Positions 15,901 to 24,200 of a stretch of DNA of 39,004 bases are shown piece after piece. The stretch's first letter is position 1, and each line of letters starts with the position of its first letter. The notes beneath the pieces are model-generated. The model saw nothing but the letters and a program-made list of their open reading frames with translations. It ran no database searches and was not told where the DNA came from. Position numbers and translations under genes: made by a program. This DNA is from Westiellopsis prolifica IICB1 (lineage in GTDB: Bacteria > Cyanobacteriota > Cyanobacteriia > Cyanobacteriales > Nostocaceae): assembly GCF_004323185.1 (NCBI RefSeq), contig NZ_NAPS01000001.1, positions 2,266,921 through 2,305,924 of the forward strand, written 5' to 3'.

Positions 15901-18586
15901 TGACGGTAAAGCTTTGGGGATGACAGCGCCTTTAAGCGCTGGACAAATGCGGGCTTTAAAACGTGCGTACAAAAAAGCTGGGTTTTCACCCAATACCTTG
16001 GGGTTATATGAAGCTCATGGTACAGGTACAGCAGCAGGAGATCAAGCAGAGCTAGAAACTGTGATCAGTATTTTAAAGGAAAATCGAGCTACTTCCAAAT
16101 CCTGTGCGATCGGCTCAGTCAAAACCTCCATCGGTCATACTAAGAGTACAGCGGGAATTACTGGTGTGATCAAAGCCGTTTTGGCACTGCATCACAAAGT
16201 CAAACCCCCACATATGAATGTTGATGCACCCCTCGACCCGATAATAGATAGCGAAAGCCCAGTGTATCTACCGAAAGAAGCCCAACCCTGGCTAGCCCAT
16301 CCCGATTACCCCCGTCGTGCTGGTGTCAGTGCTTTTGGTTTTGGCGGTACAAATTTCCACGCTGTTTTAGAAGAATATCAAGGTAATTGGCAAGCTGTAG
16401 CCCCAGGAAGTCATACATGGCCGTGGGAATTATTTGTCTTCCGTGGCGAAGACCGTTTAGCATTGGCTCAAGTAGCCAAATCATTGTTGACAGCTTTGAG
16501 TAATGGCGCAGAGCCACGTTTACAGGATCTTGCTTATAGTTATGCTCAACGCGCCCAAACGCAAAAGAACCAAAGTGCTTGTTTGACGATTGTAGCTGAG
16601 AGTTTGTCAAAGTTACGCACAGATTTGGAAATCGCGATCGCTTACTTAGAGAATCGTCACTCCCAAACCTTACCACCTCACATTCAGTTTGGTATAGCAG
16701 ACCCCCAAGCCAATCAAAAAATTGCCTTTTTGTTTCCAGGACAAGCATCACAATATTCTGGCATGGTGCGAGAAGTCGGGCTGTATTTCCATGAAATGCG
16801 TCACACTTTCGAGTTTGCAAATCGCCAATTGTGCCAGTATTTTCCGAAGTTACTTAGTGACTACGTATATCCACCCAGTCCTTACAGTGAAGACGCAGAA
16901 AAGCAAAACAATCAACTACTCATGGATACCAGTATTGCTCAACCAGCAATTGGTGCAGTGGAAGCAGGTTTTATCGATTTGGCAGCAAGGCTAGAACTAG
17001 AGCCAGTAATGGTTGGTGGACATAGCTTTGGCGAGTACGCCGCCCTTTACGCTGCGGGAGTTTTATCCAGAGAAGACTTTTTGAACTTAGCTGCAACTAG
17101 AGGACGGGTAATGGCACAAGCTTGTGCGACTTCTGTGGGAGCCATGGCCGCAGTTCAGACTAGCCGCGAAGATTTACTCTTACAACTGCGGGATTTTCAG
17201 GGAGTAGTGATTGCTAACCAAAATGCTCCCCGTCAATCGGTCATTTCTGGAGAAAAACAGGTTATTCAACAGGTAGTAAATAGTTTAAACGCTGCTGGCA
17301 TCACAGCTCGGATGTTGCCAGTTTCCGGTGCTTTTCACTCGCCTTTCGTCGCATCTGCCCAAGCTGCTTTAGCAGTGCCAATTGCTACCGTCACCATGCA
17401 TTTTCCTCGCATCCCGGTTTACTCAAACTCTACAGCTTGTCCCTACAGTGCAGATATTCATGAAATCCGTAACCAGTTAACCGGACATTTACTTAAACCA
17501 GTAGAGTTTTTGGGTCAAATTAATACTATGTATGCCGATGGAGCGCGGATTTTTGTAGAACTGGGATCAAAAAATATTCTGACTAACCTAGTTGGTCAAA
17601 TCCTTGCACAAAAAGAACATACTGCTGTGTCCTTAGATGGACAAGGGGGAGGATTGCGTGGTTTCTTGATGGCTTTGGGGATATTGTGCGTACGTGGTGT
17701 TCATATAAAGTTAACAGCTTTATTTGATGATCGTGATGTTAAAGACCTCAATCTATCCAAATTGGTCGAATTGACACGCAAACCACCTTTACCTGCAACA
17801 ACTTGGTTAATTAATGGCGGTAGTGCTAGACCACAAAATCAAACAGTTGGTTACACAGGTAAATTACCACCTTTGAATCATGCATCATTATCTGAATCAG
17901 GAAAATCTCCACTCCAAACCAAAAAACCAGAAATCCCTATGACTCAACCGGCTATGCAATCCAATTTAAATAGTAATTCATCCCCTTTTCCTGCTCCTGG
18001 AAACACACCTCAAAATCAGCCAGCGATAGGAGCAGGTATTTTGCAAGCCTACCAAGCTTACCAAGAAACTATGCGGAAGTTCTTGGCAGTTCAAGAACAA
18101 GTGATGAGTCAGTTACTGACTACAACTGCACCTTCTACTACTCCCATACCACAGCGCAGACAAGTAGAAAATCATTTACCAGCAGTCCCACAACCGGCTC
18201 CAACTTTCGCCGTTCCACCACTACAACCAGTAACCCCAGTACCAGCACCATTATCTTCTACTCAGCCCTTGAGCGATCGCACCAGTTTAACTCAAACTCT
18301 ATTGCAACTAGTGAGCGATCGTACAGGTTATCCCACAGATATGTTGGGACTTGACCAAGATATGGAAGCAGAACTGGGTATTGATTCGATCAAGCGAGTC
18401 GAAATCTTGGGAGCGCTGCAAAAAAGTTTACCCCAGTCCCTAGCGGCTAGTGTCCAAACACGCATGGAAAATTTGACCCGTGCGAAATCTCTTAACACTA
18501 TTGTTGAACAAATTCTGGCAATCTCAGCACAGGAGAACAGCCTGGGAAAGTCTCTAACTCAGTTGAGCGCATCCCACGTTACGTGA
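12962..18586 (+). CDS. Iterative PKS subunit, NMO-NMO-KS-AT-ACP
   Basis: A 1,874-residue multidomain synthase. Residues about 1-330 are a flavin-dependent nitronate-monooxygenase-like barrel with ARGHESGGWVG. Residues about 335-690 are a second such barrel with the full GRECGGHVG, resembling the trans-enoyl reductase PfaD of polyunsaturated fatty acid synthases. KS spans about 696-1140 (Cys884 in VDAACASSL, EAHGTGTAAGD, SIGHTKSTAG), AT about 1255-1560 (FLFPGQASQ, GGHSFGEYAAL, GAFHSPF). A proline-rich linker contains a helix MRKFLAVQEQVMSQLL, and the ACP is at about 1780-1850 with Ser1809 in LGIDSIKRVEIL, the form found in PUFA synthase ACPs. It opens the gene cluster. The TGA overlaps the next ATG (TGATG), implying coupled translation. 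It probably extends and reduces a long acyl chain; the product is unknown. Confidence 0.9.
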   Translation: MSQFICLSISPIDLAHPGIAVATSRAGGIGILDTEFCHHPKQASDNLDQLLALINPNQSIGLRLSAAQVASSHALLTRLSNQPHWLILCGWYPNTLEKVAASLPAGRSRQLLLEITDVEQAQALNSHAQQINIDGLVARGHESGGWVGEDSAFILLQKLLSIQSRPVYVQGGIGIHTAAACRAAGAAGVVLDDQLWLMPESPLPQEWQRHLSNLNGQEAVVLGERLNPGCRVLSRPGFPVITNLQQLADQIEVENDGSAGGVQNWQQQAQTFIGWGEPGKLAWPMGQVVGLAATFRDRYSTTGKLIQTLLQQSQEQLKIAQQLRPLDANAPLAVLSHSTEYPIVQGPMTRVSDTAEFANAVSQAGGLPLLALALMRGSQVRSLLQKTQELLGNRPWGIGMLGFVSHALREEQIQAVKEFQPKFALIAGGRPDQAAHFEAQGIATYIHVPAPRLLKMFLEQGARRFVFEGRECGGHVGPLSSFVLWESMITTLLADVEPGKESDIHILFAGGIHDARSAAMISAMAAPLVERGMRIGVLMGTAYLFTQEAVTCGAIVPKFQEQALACNHTINLETGPGHASRCVVTPFAQEFYTTRREMLAAGNPPEEIKDTLENLTLGRLRIASKGLQRTADGQVQTVGEGQQLTDGMYMIGQVATLRHQVCTVRELHQNVSEIGTKLLMSAFVEQDVEEVRTRPSDIAIIGIGTLLPQAQYPQTFWDNILRKVDAITEIPAQRWDWRLYYDPDRNARDKVYSKWGGFLEDVPFDPLRFGIPPKSLKSIEPVQLLALETVRRALEDAGYESGNFDREHTSVILGAGGGIADLGQQYATRCEIPRMVGKTSPEVWERLPEWTEESFPGLLLNVIAGRVANRFDFGGHNFTVDAACASSLAALDLAVKELETGRSNVAIAGGVDTVQSPFAYLCFSKTQALSPRGKSRTFDKTADGIVISEGLAVVVLKRLADAERDGDRIYGVIKAVASSSDGKALGMTAPLSAGQMRALKRAYKKAGFSPNTLGLYEAHGTGTAAGDQAELETVISILKENRATSKSCAIGSVKTSIGHTKSTAGITGVIKAVLALHHKVKPPHMNVDAPLDPIIDSESPVYLPKEAQPWLAHPDYPRRAGVSAFGFGGTNFHAVLEEYQGNWQAVAPGSHTWPWELFVFRGEDRLALAQVAKSLLTALSNGAEPRLQDLAYSYAQRAQTQKNQSACLTIVAESLSKLRTDLEIAIAYLENRHSQTLPPHIQFGIADPQANQKIAFLFPGQASQYSGMVREVGLYFHEMRHTFEFANRQLCQYFPKLLSDYVYPPSPYSEDAEKQNNQLLMDTSIAQPAIGAVEAGFIDLAARLELEPVMVGGHSFGEYAALYAAGVLSREDFLNLAATRGRVMAQACATSVGAMAAVQTSREDLLLQLRDFQGVVIANQNAPRQSVISGEKQVIQQVVNSLNAAGITARMLPVSGAFHSPFVASAQAALAVPIATVTMHFPRIPVYSNSTACPYSADIHEIRNQLTGHLLKPVEFLGQINTMYADGARIFVELGSKNILTNLVGQILAQKEHTAVSLDGQGGGLRGFLMALGILCVRGVHIKLTALFDDRDVKDLNLSKLVELTRKPPLPATTWLINGGSARPQNQTVGYTGKLPPLNHASLSESGKSPLQTKKPEIPMTQPAMQSNLNSNSSPFPAPGNTPQNQPAIGAGILQAYQAYQETMRKFLAVQEQVMSQLLTTTAPSTTPIPQRRQVENHLPAVPQPAPTFAVPPLQPVTPVPAPLSSTQPLSDRTSLTQTLLQLVSDRTGYPTDMLGLDQDMEAELGIDSIKRVEILGALQKSLPQSLAASVQTRMENLTRAKSLNTIVEQILAISAQENSLGKSLTQLSASHVT

Positions 18587-21123
18587 TGCAATCACACTTA
18601 GAAGCTTTACCCCCACAGCAGCTGACTTCGCTAACAGGTTTATTCTTAATTACTGAAGATGAACTATCTGTAGCTTCCCATGTTGCCACAGCATTGCAAC
18701 AAAAAGGAGCTACCACAGCCATCCTCAATACTTCCACCTTAGCTGAACCAGAAAAAATAGAACAGGCGATCGCTCAATTACGACAACTTCACGGTTCTGT
18801 CACCGGAATTATACATCTCGCTCCCCTCGCTACCATTGATCTACCCGAAACTCTCGCTGGCTGGCGACAACTCACCCAAATTCAGTCCAAAAGTCTATTT
18901 CAATTACTACATCTGTGTGCCGCTGACTTGCAACAAGCAGGACAAAAACAAATCGGTTGTGTAGTAGCAGCTTCTTTACTGGGAGGATATTTCGGTCGTC
19001 AAGGTGAAAGCGGTTCTGGTTTACCCACAGGCGGTAGTAATACTGGTTTCCTCAAAACCTTAGTAACTGAATGGCCTGGAGTTCGAGCCAAAGCAATTGA
19101 CTTTGACACCAGCCTATCTCCTACTAATATTGCCGAGCAGATTGTCAATGAGTTACTCAGTAGTGGTCGTTTAGAAGTCGGCTATCCTCAAGGCGAACGA
19201 ACCATTTTCCACACTGTAACAGCGACTTTGACAAAGGAAAATCAACCTGCACAGCTAACTCCAAACAATAATTGGGTAGTTTTAGTTACAGGTGGAGTCA
19301 GAGGAATTACTGCCGAAGTTGCTCATGATTTAGCAAAATATGGCTTAACACTGGTGATCACAGGAAGAGCCGCAGAGCCAGCAGCAGAAACCGTAGAAAC
19401 AGCAGGTATTGAAGATATCTCCGTACTGCGACGAGTATTACTGCAAAAAGCGCGGAATTTGGGTTTAACCCCAACACCAATCCAGATAGACCGACAACTA
19501 CAGAATTTATTACGCGATCGCACCATTACCAACAACCTCAAACAGTTTCGTCAAGCTGGCGCTCAGGTAGAGTATTTCGCAGTAGATGTCAGAAATGCGG
19601 AAGAATTTGGTACTGCAATTAACAATATTTATACTCGTTATGGTCGCTTAGATGCGGTGATTCATGGTGCTGGTATCATCGAAGACAAGCTCATTGCTGA
19701 CAAAAGCTTTGCATCTTTGGAGCGGGTTTTTGACACCAAAGTAGATAGTACCTTTTTGTTGTACCGCTATCTCAGACCAGAATCCCTGAAATTGCTTGTC
19801 TTGTTTAGCTCAGTTGCAGGGCGCTATGGTAATCGCGGTCAATCTGATTATGCTGCTGCAAATGAAGTGATGAATCGCTTTGCTTGGCAAATGGATCACT
19901 CTTGGTCAAATACACGGGTTGTAGCGATCAACTGGGGTCCTTGGGATACCACCGGTATGGCTTCGGAAGAAGTTAAAAAGCAATTTCGAGAACGTGGTAT
20001 AATTCCTATCCCCTTAGCCGCAGGTCGTCAGTTTTTTCTTGACGAATTATATTACGGACGCAAAGGTGAAGCCGAAGTAGTTGCAGGGGAAGGGCCTTGG
20101 GAAGCTTACGAAGGATCGGGGACAAGGGGACAAGGGGACAAGGGGACAAGGGAGACAAGGGGACAAGGGGGACAAGGGGGACACGGGGAATGGGGAGACA
20201 CGGGGAATGGGGAACGGATAAGGGCAAATAGTCCGCATCTTTTGTTACCATCTCCACCCCAGCTGCAACCCAACGGTACTGTCACCCTTGAACATACCTT
20301 TTCTCTAGCTACTGACCCCTATTTAGAAGATCATCGCTTAGATGGGAAACCTGTTCTCCCTGCGGCGGTAGCTTTGGAGTGGTTCGGTGAATTTGTCCAA
20401 TCAGCTTGGCCAGAATGGCAAGTTACAGAAGTTTGCCAACTCAGAGTTTTGCGGGGTTTTGTACTGGATTCCCAAGCAGGGAAAAAAGTTTTATTTCAAG
20501 CTCGTGCTTCTAGCCATGCTGATTCTGAATCTTTACAGGTAGCAGTAGAAATAGTTGATCCAGAACTTAATCTGCCATTTTATCGAGCTTCTGTGATTCT
20601 GCGTCCACAACTAGAAGAACCATTGGCAAGCGAAATTTTACTATTATCTTCCGGACAAAAGCTACAATCTACTGTAGCGTATGATACGTATCTGTTTCAT
20701 GGTCAACGTTTCCAGTTAATCACAGCCATTGATCGGGTAAATAATGTGGGTATTGATGCCCAGGTTATACCTAGCCGACCGACGGCGTGGTTGAACAGTC
20801 AACCTGTGGGTAATTGGTTATTTGATCCTGGTTTGATTGATGTGGCTCCTCAGTTAGGGATTGTGTGGGCGCGATCGCAACGGGGAACTACTGCTTTACC
20901 TTCCCGATTTGGTAGCGTCAAGCGTTTTGGTCAATCAATACCCCATAGCCCACTCCAGATTAGCTTGCGAGTCAATCACTTTGATAATCACAGCCTAAAT
21001 TATGATGCTGTTTTTATCGATGAAAACGGCTATGTACGCTTGTATCTCAAGGATATTGAGAGTACTTGCAACACTGCTCTGAATCGTTTAGCTATTGCAA
21101 AAAATAGTGGTCTGTCCGATTAA
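18586..21123 (+). CDS. PKS subunit, KR-DH
   Basis: An 845-residue protein. Residues about 12-210 form the structural, cofactor-free half of a ketoreductase (LFLITEDELSVASHVATAL). Residues about 225-500 are the catalytic KR: VTGGVRGITAEVA (NADPH loop), FSSVAG and YAAANEVMNRFAW with the catalytic Tyr, and NWGPWDTTGMA. Residues about 565-845 are a polyketide-type double-hotdog dehydratase with HxxxG-like DHRLDGKPVLPAA and the aspartate motif FDPGLIDVAPQ. It reduces and dehydrates the chain carried by the neighbouring ACP. The linker at about residues 510-550 is encoded by GGGGACAA repeats, normally intergenic. Start is ATG 18586, sharing TGATG with the previous gene; a GTG lies 3 bases earlier. 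Confidence 0.88.
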   Translation: MQSHLEALPPQQLTSLTGLFLITEDELSVASHVATALQQKGATTAILNTSTLAEPEKIEQAIAQLRQLHGSVTGIIHLAPLATIDLPETLAGWRQLTQIQSKSLFQLLHLCAADLQQAGQKQIGCVVAASLLGGYFGRQGESGSGLPTGGSNTGFLKTLVTEWPGVRAKAIDFDTSLSPTNIAEQIVNELLSSGRLEVGYPQGERTIFHTVTATLTKENQPAQLTPNNNWVVLVTGGVRGITAEVAHDLAKYGLTLVITGRAAEPAAETVETAGIEDISVLRRVLLQKARNLGLTPTPIQIDRQLQNLLRDRTITNNLKQFRQAGAQVEYFAVDVRNAEEFGTAINNIYTRYGRLDAVIHGAGIIEDKLIADKSFASLERVFDTKVDSTFLLYRYLRPESLKLLVLFSSVAGRYGNRGQSDYAAANEVMNRFAWQMDHSWSNTRVVAINWGPWDTTGMASEEVKKQFRERGIIPIPLAAGRQFFLDELYYGRKGEAEVVAGEGPWEAYEGSGTRGQGDKGTRETRGQGGQGGHGEWGDTGNGERIRANSPHLLLPSPPQLQPNGTVTLEHTFSLATDPYLEDHRLDGKPVLPAAVALEWFGEFVQSAWPEWQVTEVCQLRVLRGFVLDSQAGKKVLFQARASSHADSESLQVAVEIVDPELNLPFYRASVILRPQLEEPLASEILLLSSGQKLQSTVAYDTYLFHGQRFQLITAIDRVNNVGIDAQVIPSRPTAWLNSQPVGNWLFDPGLIDVAPQLGIVWARSQRGTTALPSRFGSVKRFGQSIPHSPLQISLRVNHFDNHSLNYDAVFIDENGYVRLYLKDIESTCNTALNRLAIAKNSGLSD
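20119..20218. repeat. GGGGACAA tandem repeats inside the KR-DH coding frame
   Basis: About 100 bp of degenerate GGGGACAAG units (GGGACAAGGGGACAAGGGG and variants, then ACGGGGAATGGGGA). The same type of sequence is found in intergenic gaps of cyanobacteria (compare 26170-26200). Here it is translated as a Gly/Arg/Gln/Thr-rich linker without breaking the frame. Confidence 0.9.
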
Positions 21124-21140
21124 TTTTGCTGGGCTGCAAG

Positions 21141-21169
21141 ATCCCCGACTTTTGAAAAAAGTCGGGGAT
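21141..21169. repeat. Perfect hairpin between PKS subunits 2 and 3
   Basis: ATCCCCGACTTTT (21141-21153) and AAAAGTCGGGGAT (21157-21169) form a 13-bp stem with a 3-base loop. No T-run follows. It lies in the 135-bp gap between two PKS genes and might act as a processing or stability hairpin or a weak attenuator. It is also a common dispersed cyanobacterial repeat type. Confidence 0.7.
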
Positions 21170-21258
21170 ATGTCTCCTCGTAGTACTCTGTCAACCTAAC
21201 TTTGAGGGGTAGAGTAGTAAACCGCCAAGACGCCAAGTGCGCCAAGAGAATAGGAAAA

Positions 21259-24200
21259 ATGGGTAATTTTTCTGATATTGCGATTGTTGGTATGTCTGCT
21301 TTATTTCCTGGAGCTAAGGATCTGCGTACATACTGGCAAAATATCTTAAATCAGGTGAATGCTGTTCGGGATGCTTCTGAGCAATGGGCAAAGCCTTATT
21401 TTGATCCTGAGTCAATGGCAAATGATCGTATTTACACTCGTAAAGGTGGTTTTTTAGGAGATTTGGCGGAATTTAATCCTCTAGAATTTGGGATTATGCC
21501 GAGTTCGGTGGATGGTGGGGAACCAGATCATTTTCTGGCTCTGAAGCTGGCGTGGGAAGCGCTGCTGGATGCTGGCTATATTGATCGCCCTTTTAACCGA
21601 GAAAAAACAGGTATTATTCTGGGTCGTGGGACTTATATTAATCGGGGCTACAATACGCTGTTGCAACATGGTCAGATTGTAGATCAGACGTTGGATTTGC
21701 TGAGGCAATTGCATCCAGATTTAGATGAAACTACTTTACATGAGATTCGCAAACAGCTAAAAGCTAGCTTACCACCTTTCACGCCGGAGATGGCACCGGG
21801 ATTAGTGCCGAATGTAATTACGGGTCGCATTGCTAATCGCCTCAACTTGATGGGGCCTAATTACATTATTGATGCAGCTTGCGCTTCTTCTTTGATTGCT
21901 GTGGAACTGGCGATGAAAGAGTTATTAAGCGATCGCTGTGACATGGTTTTAGCGGGGGGTGTTCATGCTTCCACACCGCCGCAAATTAACATGATTTTCT
22001 GTCAGCTGGGTGCTTTGTCTCGCAGCGATATTAAACCTTTTGACAGTGAGGCGAGTGGGACGCTGCTGGGGGAAGGTTTGGGAATTTTAGTTTTGAAACG
22101 GTTAGGTGATGCACAAAAAGATGGCGATCGCATTTATGCGGTGATCAAAGGTGTGGGTAGTTCCAGCGATGGTAAGGCTTTGGGACTTTTAGCACCGCGT
22201 TTGGAAGGGGAAGTACTAGCTCTCCAACGTGCTTATCAAGAAAGTGGTGTTGATCCGGCTACAGTCGGTATGATTGAAGCCCATGGTACAGGTATTGCTT
22301 TGGGAGATCAAACAGAGGTGCGTTCCTTGACCCAAATTTTTGGTCAACGTCAGGAGCAATTACCTAAGTGTGCTTTGGGTTCTGTGAAATCAATGATTGG
22401 TCACTGTATTCCCGCAGCTGGTGCCGCAGGGATAATCAAAACGGCGTTGGCATTATATCATAAAATTTTACCGCCAACCCTATGTGATGAAGTTAATCCT
22501 GCTTTAGAAATCGAAAAGACTCCTTTTTATATTAATACTCAGGCACGACCTTGGATTCATGGCGATCGCTCTACACCGAGAAGGGCGGGTGTCAATTCTT
22601 TTGGGTTTGGTGGGATTAATGCTCATGCGGTTTTAGAAGAGTATTCCAGCCAAGTTGTACAATCAACCAAGTTATTGCACCAACAATGGCCTACAGAATT
22701 GCTGTTGTTTTCCGGTGAGCATCGAGCAGCTTTGCTAGAGTCTATTGATCAAATTCAACAAGTTCTGCAAAATCATCCGCAAGTAACTCTGGCGGAAATT
22801 GCTTACACTCTATCAAGTCAATCTATCGCTTCCCATCGTTTGGCTATAGTCGCTAAAGATATTCCAGAATTACAGAAAAAACTGAGCCAAGCGGTTGAGA
22901 AATTACAAAATTCTGCAAAAAGCAGATTACAAACTCGCAATGGCATTTACTATGCAGAAGTTGGTGTAAATGTCAATCCTGGCAAGACGGCTTTTATATT
23001 TCCTGGTGAAGGGTCGCAATATCCTCAGATGCTGGCTGATTTGTGCCTTTATTTCCCGCAGGTACGCCAGTGGTTTGACTTCTTAGATGCGACTTTTAGT
23101 GAGAGACGGGCTTGTTTACCCAGCCAGTTAATTTTTCTCGCACCCACCAGCTTAACCCAAACAGAACGTCATCATGCCCAGCAACGATTATTTGGTATGG
23201 ATGTCGCTTCGGAAACAGTGTTTACTGCCAGCATGGCATTATACGAATTGCTATGTAATTTGGGTGTTCACTGTGATGTCATGGTGGGACACAGCACAGG
23301 CGAGAATGCAGCTCTGATTGCTTCTGGTACTGTTCGCTTGTCTGAGCGGATGGAATTGATGTCCAAAATGCGCCATCTCAATCAGATTTACCTCGATTTA
23401 GAGATGGGAAACAATATTCCCAAGGGCGCACTTTTGACGGTTGGGGCGATCGCATCTGAGATTTTGCAACAAGTATTAGATGAGTTTGATGGGCGCTTAC
23501 ATTTGGCGATGGATAATTGTCCCAATCAAGTGGTTTTATTTGGTAGTGTTAATGATATTGATGCAGTCAGCAGTAAGTTACAAGCATTGGGTGGTATCTG
23601 TACCCGTTTACCTTTTGACCGTGCTTATCACACACCCTTGTTTGCACCTGTAGGAACTGCTTTTCTGGAATTTTACAACGATTTGCAGATTAATTCTGGT
23701 TACACACCTGTTTATAGTTGTGCAACTGCGGCACTTTTTCCTGATGAACCGGAAGCAATTCGAGGGTTAGCAGCACAACAATGGTCTAGTCGGGTGCGTT
23801 TTCGAGAAACAGTTCTCCAACTTTATGAAAGCGGAGTGAAAAATTTTATTGAGGTTGGGCCTAGTAGTAATTTGACTGGTTTTGTCAGTGATATTCTTCA
23901 TGGTCGAGAACACCAAGCTATAGCCAGCAACAGTCAACGATTATCAGGTTTGGAACAGATTCAGCATTTGCTAGGACGGCTGTTTGTCAATGGGAATGGT
24001 GTGGATACAAGCGCGTTGTACTTGCACCGACAAGTTAACCTTATAAGCCTAGACTCGACAATGCAAGTTGGGGAAACGCAAAAATCTAGCCCAATTTTGG
24101 AACTGACAATGCCGATTATGCAGTTGCAACCCGATTTTGTCAATCATGTCCGGGAAAAATTGCAAACAAGCAAAAGTGAGTCTGTTTCTGATTTGGGTGC

